NCBI GenBank assembly: GCA_002376845.1
Contig: DFOS01000026.1
Coordinates: forward strand, 62,001 to 126,000
Length of the DNA stretch: 64,000 nucleotides
Reading direction: 5' to 3'
From: Bdellovibrionaceae bacterium UBA3535
GTDB lineage: Bacteria; Bdellovibrionota; Bdellovibrionia; Bdellovibrionales; UBA840
Part shown: positions 41,250 through 49,777 of the stretch, piece by piece
Layout: each line of letters starts with the position of its first letter
Numbering within the stretch: the stretch's first letter is position 1
Position numbers and translations under genes: made by a program
Notes under the pieces: model-generated
Told to the model about the DNA's origin: nothing
Database searches by the model: none
What the model saw: only the letters and a program-made list of their open reading frames with translations

Positions 41250-42323
41250 TTAGTGTTTTGCCGAGGCGAAGACGCGCTTTAAGGCAGCTTGCCTTTGACG
41301 CTTTTTGTATTCCCCGTGTGCAGCAATCCCCTTTGTATTTAGCTCATGGGTATGCTTATCAATGATCTGTACTTCGTAAGGAAAAAAGAAACGGAGATTC
41401 TTTTTTCCAATGGGAATATTTACCATATGCCGTGCTATAAATTTTATGGACCTATATTCACCGGCGGAATAGTCGTTTTCTTTGAAAGTATACCCAAGAT
41501 CTTCATCCGACCACTTTTCCAAACTTTTCCAAAGCAGAGCGTCGATCTCCTCTTCCGAATGACTGCGCTCTTGCAAGGACAACTTATCCATCACATCAAA
41601 AAAAACATTCAATGGGAACAATGTATTTTTAGACTGATCCGGAGTGATGTTGGGCACGCTAATAATGTGCTCACTAATAAGATAGTCGAGTACACGAAAA
41701 CAATCATAAAGTGAATGGGTAACGATTCGAACCCCCATTCTGTCCAGTATGTTCATAGCAAAAGCGTCTTTTTTTGCTAGCAACTTAATGGCTGCAGATG
41801 AGCGCGACTTGTACTTCTTAACATGAAAATCCTCTAAGTGAATGGTTCGGAGCTCATTTCCTAAATAAGGTCTTTGGTTTTCATCTTTATGTATATGGCC
41901 ATAAAAAAGACCAAATATTTGATTCTGAATTTTATCAGAAAAGGTACGGAACAAGCCATTGCGCAAGTGATTGATTACATGCAAGACTCGCAAAACGGCA
42001 CAAGCCCAAACTTGTTCTTCATCATCAATTTTCGACGATGCCTTGATAAGTAAATCGTAATAATCTTCTGCGCTATGCAAATCCAGAAAGGCTTGCGGTA
42101 TCTGCTCTTCTTCCACCAGTAGTTCGGCTTTAAAAAATGCCAAGCCCTTTCTGTATATGCGATTTAGTTCTGCCAAATCCTTTTCATCTTTTAAGTCATA
42201 ACCATAGGTCCATAAAAAATCGTAGGCTTGCTTGCGGTCTCGAATATGCAAACGCGGTATATCCAAAATGGAGAGACCGCCAATCACGGATACAAATAAG
42301 TCTTCTGGAAATTGATACTGCAT
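41250..42323 (-). CDS. divergent RelA/SpoT-like protein
   Basis: 357 aa, cytoplasmic. Three blocks recall the RelA/SpoT synthetase fold: KKYKSRSSAAIKLLAKKDAF with NILDRMGVRIVTHSLYDCF (the R-x-K...K...D-x-x-G-x-R-I region); DYSAGEYRSIKFIARHMVN (compare N-x-Y-R-S-I-H); and EVQIIDKHTHELNTKGIAAH followed by GEYKK (compare E-V-Q-I-R-T ... A-A-H-W-x-Y-K). No HD hydrolase or TGS/ACT domain. Likely an uncharacterised family present in deltaproteobacteria. Nucleotide synthesis is not proven. A sigma-54-like promoter is upstream. Confidence 0.55.
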   Translation of the reverse strand: MQYQFPEDLFVSVIGGLSILDIPRLHIRDRKQAYDFLWTYGYDLKDEKDLAELNRIYRKGLAFFKAELLVEEEQIPQAFLDLHSAEDYYDLLIKASSKIDDEEQVWACAVLRVLHVINHLRNGLFRTFSDKIQNQIFGLFYGHIHKDENQRPYLGNELRTIHLEDFHVKKYKSRSSAAIKLLAKKDAFAMNILDRMGVRIVTHSLYDCFRVLDYLISEHIISVPNITPDQSKNTLFPLNVFFDVMDKLSLQERSHSEEEIDALLWKSLEKWSDEDLGYTFKENDYSAGEYRSIKFIARHMVNIPIGKKNLRFFFPYEVQIIDKHTHELNTKGIAAHGEYKKRQRQAALKRVFASAKH

Positions 42324-42380
42324 AGATGAATCTCAGTCGTAATAGCTTTAATACACACCAATTCTACTGATGGGGAAACA

Positions 42381-42395
42381 GCAAAGCAAGTGCCA
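42381..42395 (-). promoter_or_regulatory. sigma-54 promoter (-24/-12)
   Basis: On the minus strand: TGGCAC (42395-42390), 5 nt, TTGC (42384-42381), then TG. Both boxes match the consensus TGGCAC-N5-TTGC. A transcript would start near 42370, 47 nt before the ATG at 42323 of the RelA/SpoT-like gene. Confidence 0.55.
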
Positions 42396-42537
42396 ATCTT
42401 GATTCTGCAGCAATCAAAAAACCTAGTGGTTTAGGTGACTTAAATCGTTAGCTGTCAAAGATTTTTACAGCTCAAATACAATATAAGAGCTGTATAGGTG
42501 GCCCTGAGCTTGCTCTTATAATGGCTAGGAGAGAAAA

Positions 42538-43206
42538 ATGAAAAAAGCATTACTTCTAATACTATTAAGCTTATCCTTGATTGCCTGCGGCAGCGATGAG
42601 GATGCTAGGTCCAATTCCCCTGCCAACAGCCCTACTGGTGACTCCAGTGCCAATGCGGGCTCAGAGGTTAGCACCAATCCCGTAGCGGCAGTTTACGTTA
42701 GCCCTACATACCTAAAAAATGCCTCCAATGAAGAGCTGGAAATGGCCGTTCGTAAGTTTATGACCATTGAAAACTTAGACGGTAAAAATGATGCCGACAT
42801 TCAGCGAATTTTAGACAGCCAATATCTAGGTAGCATGATCAACGCCAAAGGCGCGGGTCAGGCAATACATATCGAACTCTTTATGGCCGAAGGCTCCTTA
42901 TCAAGGCCAGATCTGGTAAAAGAAAACGGAATCACCTTGCAGTTAACTATATATGATTCTTATGTAAAAGATTTTGGTTTTGCCCCCATGGTTTATACTT
43001 TTGGCAAAAATAAAGAGGGTGGCTTACAGCAAAGTGTGGACTTTCAGTATAGTGGAAACAATATCAGCATTAAGTTTCGCGACAGTCTTAGTGAAATTAT
43101 CATAAGCGGTAAAGTACAAAATGATCGCTTCATAGGTGAGCTAAGATTTCAACATAATACCAATTCCCTAGGCGACAAACTTGCCGATATCGACCTTCGA
43201 ATTTAA
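42538..43206 (+). CDS. lipoprotein of unknown function
   Basis: 222 aa. Signal peptide with lipobox LIAC (MKKALLLILLSLSLIACGSD), then a Ser/Asn/Ala-rich linker (about 20-50) and a globular domain of about 165 residues with predominantly beta strands. No Cys other than the lipidated one. Function unrecognised. AGGAGAG SD before the ATG. It shares its TAA with the convergent mutM stop. Confidence 0.65.
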   Translation: MKKALLLILLSLSLIACGSDEDARSNSPANSPTGDSSANAGSEVSTNPVAAVYVSPTYLKNASNEELEMAVRKFMTIENLDGKNDADIQRILDSQYLGSMINAKGAGQAIHIELFMAEGSLSRPDLVKENGITLQLTIYDSYVKDFGFAPMVYTFGKNKEGGLQQSVDFQYSGNNISIKFRDSLSEIIISGKVQNDRFIGELRFQHNTNSLGDKLADIDLRI

Positions 43207-44012
43207 ACCTGACACTGCGGGCAGTAAAAACTAGATCTACCTGCCTGCACGATTTTTTTTATTCTATGGCCGCAATGCTTGCATTCACATTCTGCCTTAC
43301 CATAAACATACAATTGTCTTTGAAAACTAGCCGCTCCCTCAATGTTTAGAAAGTCACGTATGTAAGAGCCGCCAGCCTGAATCGCCTTCTTTAGCACAAC
43401 TTTTATATTTTCCACCAAGGCCTGGCTTTGCTTACGTGTTAGCTTAAAAGCTCTTTTGCTTGGACGTATACCACTTAAAAACAAAGCTTCGCTAGCATAT
43501 ATGTTCCCCACTCCAACGACAATTTTTTGATCCATGATAAAATTCTTTATAGCCTGCTGTTTTTTTCTTGTTTTAGCATATAAGTAATCCGCGCTAAAAT
43601 CTTTACCCAAAGGCTCAGGCCCTAGATGAGAAAAGAACTTGTGTTTTTGCCAATCTTTTTTGGGCAGCAAGCAAATGTAGCCAAATCGCCTAGGATCGTG
43701 AAAGGTGAAGACTTTGCCATTAGAAAATTCAATTTGAATATGATCATGCTTTTGATTTCTCACACCTTCTCGCCAAGTGCCTGACATTCCCAGATGCGAA
43801 ACCAATATATAGTCTTCAAACTCAAACATTAAATACTTTGCTCTTCTTGAAATTCCCTTAAGGCTTTGGCGCTTTAACTTTTTGCCAATATTATCGGGCT
43901 CCGAAAAGCGCAGTGGGTACGGCGATTGCCAATAATTGGACACACTAAGTCCTTGCTCTAAATTTTGCAAAAATCCATTTTTGACGGTTTCTACCTCGGG
44001 TAGTTCGGGCAT
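43203..44012 (-). CDS. mutM: formamidopyrimidine-DNA glycosylase
   Basis: 269 aa. Removes 8-oxoguanine and formamidopyrimidine from DNA and cuts the backbone. Catalytic Pro2/Glu3 are in MPELPEVETVKNG; the conserved lysine is in SRRAKYLMFEF; the H2TH region includes IKNFIMDQKIVVGVGNIYASEALF; the C-terminal four-Cys zinc finger is CECKHCGHRIKKIVQ and SSFYCPQCQV. Length and all key residues fit an active enzyme. Convergent with the lipoprotein gene. Confidence 0.97.
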   Translation of the reverse strand: MPELPEVETVKNGFLQNLEQGLSVSNYWQSPYPLRFSEPDNIGKKLKRQSLKGISRRAKYLMFEFEDYILVSHLGMSGTWREGVRNQKHDHIQIEFSNGKVFTFHDPRRFGYICLLPKKDWQKHKFFSHLGPEPLGKDFSADYLYAKTRKKQQAIKNFIMDQKIVVGVGNIYASEALFLSGIRPSKRAFKLTRKQSQALVENIKVVLKKAIQAGGSYIRDFLNIEGAASFQRQLYVYGKAECECKHCGHRIKKIVQAGRSSFYCPQCQV

Positions 44013-44161
44013 CTTCTTATTCTTCTTTCTAAATTGGCTTAAAGCCTACGGTATACTCGCTACCTATAAAACTTACAATGGTAATAATGCATTATAAGCA
44101 ATCTATAGTTGCTATATAAATGGCCTGCTGCTACGCAAGTTTCAAATAGAACAGGGGAATC

Positions 44162-44878
44162 ATGAAATATTTTATTATACTTTTTGGCTTAGGCCTATTG
44201 CCACTCAGTGCAAAAGCAAATACCTGCCAAGATGTTTTTCGCGGCAAAACGACAAAGTGGGCGACAATAAAGGATTTTTTTAACGACAATAAAGGCCTTT
44301 ATGACAAAACCAACGATGCTACTACCTTTTATCTAGGTGGGCATCTGAAGATTAAAACTAGCAGTAGAAAAATATATGATTCAAAACCTTTTGATGTAAT
44401 AGAAGCCGAAATTCCCTATGCGTCTTTGAACTTTCAGTTTTTTACTAAAAAACCTGTAGCCATTGGAAACCAATGGCAATCGATGCCCGGATTGAGAGTC
44501 ATGACCGAGGCTAGTTGGGGCAAATTTGAATTCGAAGTAAATGATAGTCATAACATAAACCAGGCCTCGCCATTTAAAGAGTCCATGAAGCGAGATCTGG
44601 AGATACTTAAAAAAGAATATGATGGTATCGCAGATTTAAACGCGCATACCAGCATCACGGCCTTAGAGCAAAAACTATCCGGAGCATGGGAGATTCGCAG
44701 AGAAGACAATCTGTTAATCATTTCAGGATTTGAAGGTAGCCGCAGTTTGGAAATCTTACTAAGACGTGATCCAGAATCCGGCAATATTGTATCCGCCTAT
44801 GCAGTAGAGAAAAATACGATAGAAACAGACCTTGGAAAAATCGCGGAAGAATCTATTCTCGACTATTCATTTAAGTAA
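44162..44878 (+). CDS. secreted protein of unknown function
   Basis: 238 aa. Signal peptide MKYFIILFGLGLLPLSAKA. The only Cys is directly after the signal (ANTCQDVFRGK), a start also seen in the gene at 38250 (FCRDIFKER). The rest is a mixed alpha/beta domain. No family recognised. Start supported by AACAGGGGAATC. A possible terminator lies 56 nt downstream. Confidence 0.6.
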   Translation: MKYFIILFGLGLLPLSAKANTCQDVFRGKTTKWATIKDFFNDNKGLYDKTNDATTFYLGGHLKIKTSSRKIYDSKPFDVIEAEIPYASLNFQFFTKKPVAIGNQWQSMPGLRVMTEASWGKFEFEVNDSHNINQASPFKESMKRDLEILKKEYDGIADLNAHTSITALEQKLSGAWEIRREDNLLIISGFEGSRSLEILLRRDPESGNIVSAYAVEKNTIETDLGKIAEESILDYSFK

Positions 44879-44933
44879 ATTGTGTAGAGTTCATAACATA
44901 ATTATACCCCCAATGAGAAGCAGATGACTCATT

Positions 44934-45000
44934 ACGATTCACTAAAAAAATATTTTTTGTCTTCCCTAATCTATTTTTTTAGATGAATCGTTCAGACTTT
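44934..45000 (+). terminator. possible terminator/structured inverted repeat
   Basis: ACGATTCA (44934-44941) is inverted at TGAATCGT (44984-44991), enclosing A- and T-runs and a small ATCTA/TAGAT hairpin; TCAGACTTTTT follows. It could end transcription of the gene at 44162. The rest of 44879-45137 shows nothing more. Confidence 0.3.
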
Positions 45001-45137
45001 TTACAACCAGTGCCTATATCTTTCTTCACATACAAAGTTGTTGGCATCGTCAATATTTTTACCAATTAAATTCATAACTTATACTTTCTGCCTCTATGTC
45101 TAGTTGCTATACTAATAGCTAGTTACAGGAGGACAAC

Positions 45138-45470
45138 ATGAGAAAACTATTGATCGCATTTGTATTATTCAACATTGGCTGTGCATCGGAGATTGAAACG
45201 ATAAAGGCAACAGGCAGTGAAAAAGCAGCAAAAGCTTGCGTTGGTGAGTGTAGCGATAGCCCGCAAGAAGTTGTCGTGGTGGAATGCCCGGCAGGTTTTA
45301 TGGAAGGAATCTATGTAGATGAACAAGACCTAGTAGATACCTTTGAAAGCATTCAAAATTACCAACAGTGTGTGCATCTGGATGGCAAGATGGTTACTAA
45401 GGAGCGCCTGCGACTTAGCCCAGCTCCAGCATGCATTGAATGCGAAAGCGTCGTTACATATTTAGAATAA
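45138..45470 (+). CDS. small Cys-rich lipoprotein
   Basis: 110 aa. Lipoprotein signal with lipobox FNIGC. The mature protein has six further cysteines (CVGEC, VECPAG, QQCVHL, PACIEC), probably paired. Function unknown. AGGAGG SD before the ATG, and a strong terminator directly after; monocistronic. Confidence 0.65.
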   Translation: MRKLLIAFVLFNIGCASEIETIKATGSEKAAKACVGECSDSPQEVVVVECPAGFMEGIYVDEQDLVDTFESIQNYQQCVHLDGKMVTKERLRLSPAPACIECESVVTYLE

Positions 45471-45481
45471 TGGACATCCCC

Positions 45482-45534
45482 AGGTTTTAGAAGAGAGGCT
45501 AATAAATTCAGGCCTCTGTTCTAAAACCTTTTTT
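45482..45534 (+). terminator. strong Rho-independent terminator
   Basis: AGGTTTTAGAA (45482-45492) pairs with TTCTAAAACCT (45519-45529) and AGAGGC with GCCTCT inside, with one G-G mismatch. TTTTT follows. Confidence 0.9.
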
Positions 45535-45583
45535 GTCTTCTTTGCAAAAACCTAGGCTCTATCTGACGGTTTTGAATATCAGA

Positions 45584-46009
45584 TTACTTATCAGTGGATT
45601 GACAAAGGGCTCTTGCGCTCAAAGCTGCATCGACACGTTTAGCCCCTTGCACGGGATTTATAACCATATAAGAGGTGCCTTTGATCTCTACTTTTTGAAG
45701 AGGTGCAAAAATGCAACTCCAAGTTTGAGAGCTAGTGTCTAGTGATGGCGCTGATTTTGATATTGTTAGCCAATTGGGGCCTAAACATCCACCTGTAATA
45801 AGAAGATCTCCCTTTAAGCACTTTGCATCTACGCTTGCGCTAGATTTTAGATTTACATATCTAACGATAGCCAGATAACGGCCATTTTCATCCACGTCTG
45901 TATAAATACTTTGCGGTTCGAATGCCAAGGAATCTGTCGCCAAAACACTAACTGAGTAAACAAGGGAAGCAGAAAATGAAATTAAAATTTTCACGAATAT
46001 TTTTTTCAT
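45584..46009 (-). CDS. small secreted protein of unknown function
   Basis: 141 aa. Signal peptide MKKIFVKILISFSASLVYSVSVLA. Two Cys in the middle (KCLKGDLLITGGC), one in WSCIF and one near the end. The GPNWLTISKSAPS segment is reminiscent of shufflon-type or other surface adhesin fragments, but the match is weak. SD AGGAAAT before the ATG; a TATAAT box lies 50 nt upstream (46063-46058 on the minus strand). Confidence 0.55.
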   Translation of the reverse strand: MKKIFVKILISFSASLVYSVSVLATDSLAFEPQSIYTDVDENGRYLAIVRYVNLKSSASVDAKCLKGDLLITGGCLGPNWLTISKSAPSLDTSSQTWSCIFAPLQKVEIKGTSYMVINPVQGAKRVDAALSARALCQSTDK

Positions 46010-46321
46010 CTTTATTTCCTATCTTAAAAATTAAAGCAACTGTACTTCTTGGTTAGCATTATATGTGTAAAAGTGTGCCAAAATCTGTCACTTGTAATTT
46101 ATGCACGACTGTCAAAAATGAATACATCGAAACCGAATGTCTAAGTCCTAAGTTTTAGTGAAAAGACTCTATAGAAACGAGTAAATACCTCAAATAACGC
46201 TCAAACCCCTCGATTTTTGGCTTTATGAAAGGGACCCATTCTTTGAGACAGTTGGACCTGTCAGATCAAGTCAAAACGAGCTTTTGAATTTACCAGATCA
46301 GGTCTAGGTTTTTACATCTTA
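46010..46321. other. intergenic region with stem-loop
   Basis: 312 bp without a gene. Contains a minus-strand TATAAT box (46063-46058) for the gene at 45584. GACCTG (46255-46260) is inverted at CAGGTC (46299-46304) with AAAA/TTTT pairing inside; CAGATCA-A/G-GTC also occurs as a direct repeat (46262-46272 and 46295-46304). No T-run makes it a clear terminator. The rest shows nothing. Confidence 0.4.
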
Positions 46322-46762
46322 TTACTGAATGGCTATAATGGGTTGCCCAATACTTAAAAACAAACGAAACCATAAAACCAATAAGATTAGCGTCGACAAA
46401 GCAAATGGTATCAAGCGATGCATGACATGGTTGTAGGATAGATGAATGATACTATGTAGTAGTCGCATTGCTACATAAGCCCAAGCCAATTGTAGAAAAA
46501 TTGTATCCACCGTATTGGTCAACATAATCAATATGGACACAATATAAAACAAAATCGGCATTTGAAATAAATTATTGTAGTGATTGGATAACGCCATAAC
46601 AGAAGCCGGGACTTCGTACCTAGTTTCGTAATACTTAAAATACCTTAAATCTACCTTCTCACTTTTGACTGCGCGGAACCGTATCAATGGCATAGCTAAG
46701 GTAACTCCAAAGGTTAAAAACACCAGAACAAAAGTAGGATATAGTATCTGCAAATCATACAT
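46322..46762 (-). CDS. MAPEG-family membrane protein
   Basis: 146 aa, four membrane helices. NHYNNLFQMPILFYIVS and AWAYVAMRLLHSIIHLSYN with a conserved Arg/His match the MAPEG family (glutathione- and eicosanoid-related membrane enzymes; bacterial members of unknown substrate). Strong SD GGAAGGAG before the ATG. It is 56 nt downstream of the SIS-domain gene on the same strand; they may share a transcript. Confidence 0.8.
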   Translation of the reverse strand: MYDLQILYPTFVLVFLTFGVTLAMPLIRFRAVKSEKVDLRYFKYYETRYEVPASVMALSNHYNNLFQMPILFYIVSILIMLTNTVDTIFLQLAWAYVAMRLLHSIIHLSYNHVMHRLIPFALSTLILLVLWFRLFLSIGQPIIAIQ

Positions 46763-46818
46763 AATAAACTCCTTCCCTAGCCGTCACGCTCGCTCTTGTT
46801 GCAGCGGCAGTATGAATC

Positions 46819-47559
46819 TTAAATTAAGTGCTGAATGCGGGCGCGATATTGGTTTTCCAGTTCCTTATTGCGCTCTTCGCCCCCCTCGGTGTTGGCACTC
46901 TGGTAAACCGGCGGCGTCTTACCGTTTTCCGCATACAGCTCGCATATGCGCACCACCAATAATTCCGCTATCAATACATTCATCAAAGTTGATAAGGGGG
47001 CCACTTTTACATCCAAATTTGCAATTTTCACGCAAGCATCGCCATAGGGGGTTCCCGTATCAATAACATAATCGCAAATGCTATAAAGCTTTGGTACGCC
47101 ACGATCGGGGCTTTGCTTAGAGTGGGTCAAAGAGGTAAAGGCAATGGTAGTCAGCCCTTTTTCGTTTGCCAATTGTGCTAGCTCCGATGTCACGGCATTC
47201 ATACCAGAGTTAGAAGATAGCAAAATGCACTCCCCTTCACGTAGATCGTGAGCATGAAAAATGGTGCTAGCGATACCTTTAGTACGCTCTAGTTTACTGA
47301 CTCGCGAAGGTCCTTTGTGCGGCATCAAGTAGTCTTCTAATATTGCGTTCACAGGAACCAAGCCACCGGCACGGTGAAAAAGTTCTTCCGCAAGTGTATG
47401 GGAGTGTCCACTGCCAAAAACATGCAACACTCCCCCGTTGTTTAAAGAACGATATATACTTGTCGCTATTTTTTCTAAAACAATGGATTGTTGATCTAAT
47501 AACTCTTGGCAGCGATTAAATTCAGAAAAATAGCTTCTTTGGCCTTCACTAAAAGTCAT
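46819..47559 (-). CDS. SIS-domain sugar-phosphate protein (UPF0309-like)
   Basis: 246 aa. The SIS fold is shown by GGVLHVFGSGHSHTLAEELFHRAG and ECILLSSNSGMNAVTSELAQLANEKG, which bind phosphosugars. The C-terminus VYQSANTEGGEERNKELENQY matches the UPF0309 group of SIS proteins. Members are probably isomerases or deacetylases of amino sugars; the exact reaction is unknown. Possibly links to peptidoglycan or amino sugar recycling. Confidence 0.8.
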   Translation of the reverse strand: MTFSEGQRSYFSEFNRCQELLDQQSIVLEKIATSIYRSLNNGGVLHVFGSGHSHTLAEELFHRAGGLVPVNAILEDYLMPHKGPSRVSKLERTKGIASTIFHAHDLREGECILLSSNSGMNAVTSELAQLANEKGLTTIAFTSLTHSKQSPDRGVPKLYSICDYVIDTGTPYGDACVKIANLDVKVAPLSTLMNVLIAELLVVRICELYAENGKTPPVYQSANTEGGEERNKELENQYRARIQHLI

Positions 47560-47602
47560 AACTCAAGCTTAGGCACAAAGAAGCAAAAAGAAAAGTCCAG
47601 GA

Positions 47603-49777
47603 CTAGCTAGATTTTATATGCTGAAGCAGCGCCTCTGATGGCTGAAAACGTTTACCATAATTGTTGGAAAAGACTGCCAAATCATCTGCAATGCGATTAA
47701 AGCCAAGGCTTTCCGCATACTTTAACAATCCACCGCGAAATGGAGGAAAGCCAGTTCCCATGATCATCGCCAAATCCACCGCATCAAAGGAATCTACAAT
47801 GCCCTCATCCAGTGCAATCATCGCTTCATTGACCATGGCAAATACGCCCCGATGAACAAAGTCATCTTTGTTTTCAATTCTCTTACTTGGCTTGTTTAAA
47901 CCTACAAAATCATAAACCGAGGAGTCTACACTTTCCTGCTTGCCTTTCTCATCGTAGGTATAAAAACCTTTACCAGTTTTAGTACCAAGACGCTTTGGAT
48001 CTTGAGTTAACTTGGCCATCAACTCACAAGGAGTGGCCCTGTCGCCAAAAGCTTCATGAAAGATCTTGGCAACCTTGACGCCAACATCCCAGCCTACTTC
48101 ATCCATTAGACGCAGCGGCCCCATGGGCATTCCAAAATCAACATAGGCCTTATCGATGTCCTCTATGCTATAACCTTCCGACAATTGATAAACGGCTTCA
48201 TTGAGATAAGGTAAAAGCAAACGGTTTACTATAAAACCTGGTCCATCCTTTACCACCACTGGGATTTTTCCCATGCGCTTGGATAATTCGTAAATCGTTG
48301 CCGTAACTTCATCGGAGGTTTTTTCTCCCCGAATCACTTCAATCAAAGGCATTTTGTGCACGGGATTAAAAAAGTGCATGCCTACAAAATTTTCGGGTCG
48401 AGGATGAGCCGTTGCCATCTCTGTAACACTTAAGGAAGAAGTGTTGGTGGCGATAATGGTATTCTCGCCAGCATTGGCCGCGGTTTCGGCAATAACTTTC
48501 TTCTTGATATTCATATCTTCTACAATGGCCTCAATCACCAAGTCCATGCGCTTAAACCCAGAATAGTCCAAGGTGCCGCTAATACGATCCATACGACGTG
48601 TGAATTCATAGCGATTGATCTTACGGCGCTGCTTTAACTTGTCCCAAATCTTTTTTGCCGCAACAAAGGCTTTGGATAAAGCGTCTTGGTTAAGATCCTT
48701 CACACGCACTTCTACGCCCTTATCTGCCGCTAACTGGGCGATGCCGCCGCCCATGGTACCGGCACCAAGAACCCCCATATGATGGATGGTGCGAGCCTTT
48801 ACGTTGGGATCACTAACCCCATTTTGCTTCTTTATGTCCTCTGTTAAAAAGAATAAGCGAATCAAATTCTTTGATACATCCGTAATGGCGACTTCCGAAA
48901 AATACTTGGCCTCAATTTCTAAGGCTTTCAAAGTATTGGACATGCCGTATGTCTTTTTCACCGCATCTATGGCTTTAAGAGGAGCGGGATAATGACCTTT
49001 TGTAAGCTTCATCACCTGTTTGCGAGCCCCCGAGTAGACCAAGGGACGTCCTGCCACAGATTCTAAAAAGACATTCATCGCGCCTTTTGCCTTATAGTAT
49101 TTCTTTCTTTTGCCCTTTGCGGCCGCTTCTTTTGCCAACTTCAAAGCACGCTCTCGAAGTAAATTGCTGGGTACGACTTCATCTACTAGGCCAATCTTAA
49201 ATGCCTTTTTCCCATCCACGGCTTTGCCAGCCAGTATGATATCAAAAGCCGCTTGCAAGCCCACCACTCTGGGTAAACGCACGCAACCACCGAAACCAGG
49301 AATGATTCCCAGCTTCGTTTCTGGCAAACCAATCTTTGTGGCACTATCATCCGTTGCAATTCGGTAATCACAAGCTAGAATCATTTCACAGCCACCACCT
49401 AGGCAAGCTCCATGTACGGCAGCCACCACAGGAATTGGCAGCTCTTCAAACTTATGAATGATCAATTGGCCACCGTGAGCTTTGTCGTAAGCATCTTCTT
49501 TGGTTGTAATATCTTTGATTTCATTGATATCCGCGCCCGCAATAAAGATTTTTTCTTTCTTGGACATTAATACCACAGCTTTGAAATCCGAGCTTTTTAA
49601 GGTGTCTAATAGCTCCTCTAATTTTTTCATCACCGGAGAAGAAAGTTTGTTCACCTTCTCGCCTGGCAAATCCAGCTCCACAATTGCAACTTCACCTTCA
49701 TGACTTAAGTGAATTCCCACATCTTGCAAGGCACTTCCCCCTGTTTCACTTTTAATACGATCTAATGACTCTGACAT
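47603..49777 (-). CDS. fadJ: fatty acid oxidation complex alpha subunit (FadJ-type)
   Basis: 724 aa. The N-terminal enoyl-CoA hydratase domain (about 20-215; IFIAGADINEI, HGACLGGGCEMILACDYR, GLPETKLGIIPGFGG) is fused to a 3-hydroxyacyl-CoA dehydrogenase (about 330-720; GVLGAGTMGGGIAQLAADKG, GMHFFNPVHKMPLIEV, GPGFIVNRLLLPYLNEA). This is the hydratase/dehydrogenase half of beta-oxidation. The ATG follows the TAG stop of the thiolase gene directly. FadJ rather than FadB is inferred from partner thiolase type and overall length. Confidence 0.93.
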   Translation of the reverse strand: MSESLDRIKSETGGSALQDVGIHLSHEGEVAIVELDLPGEKVNKLSSPVMKKLEELLDTLKSSDFKAVVLMSKKEKIFIAGADINEIKDITTKEDAYDKAHGGQLIIHKFEELPIPVVAAVHGACLGGGCEMILACDYRIATDDSATKIGLPETKLGIIPGFGGCVRLPRVVGLQAAFDIILAGKAVDGKKAFKIGLVDEVVPSNLLRERALKLAKEAAAKGKRKKYYKAKGAMNVFLESVAGRPLVYSGARKQVMKLTKGHYPAPLKAIDAVKKTYGMSNTLKALEIEAKYFSEVAITDVSKNLIRLFFLTEDIKKQNGVSDPNVKARTIHHMGVLGAGTMGGGIAQLAADKGVEVRVKDLNQDALSKAFVAAKKIWDKLKQRRKINRYEFTRRMDRISGTLDYSGFKRMDLVIEAIVEDMNIKKKVIAETAANAGENTIIATNTSSLSVTEMATAHPRPENFVGMHFFNPVHKMPLIEVIRGEKTSDEVTATIYELSKRMGKIPVVVKDGPGFIVNRLLLPYLNEAVYQLSEGYSIEDIDKAYVDFGMPMGPLRLMDEVGWDVGVKVAKIFHEAFGDRATPCELMAKLTQDPKRLGTKTGKGFYTYDEKGKQESVDSSVYDFVGLNKPSKRIENKDDFVHRGVFAMVNEAMIALDEGIVDSFDAVDLAMIMGTGFPPFRGGLLKYAESLGFNRIADDLAVFSNNYGKRFQPSEALLQHIKSS

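Noticed and set aside
46071..46095. TTGGCACAC as a sigma-54 site upstream of the 45584 gene
   Set aside because: The -12 box reads TACA rather than TTGC; the TATAAT box fits sigma-70 better.
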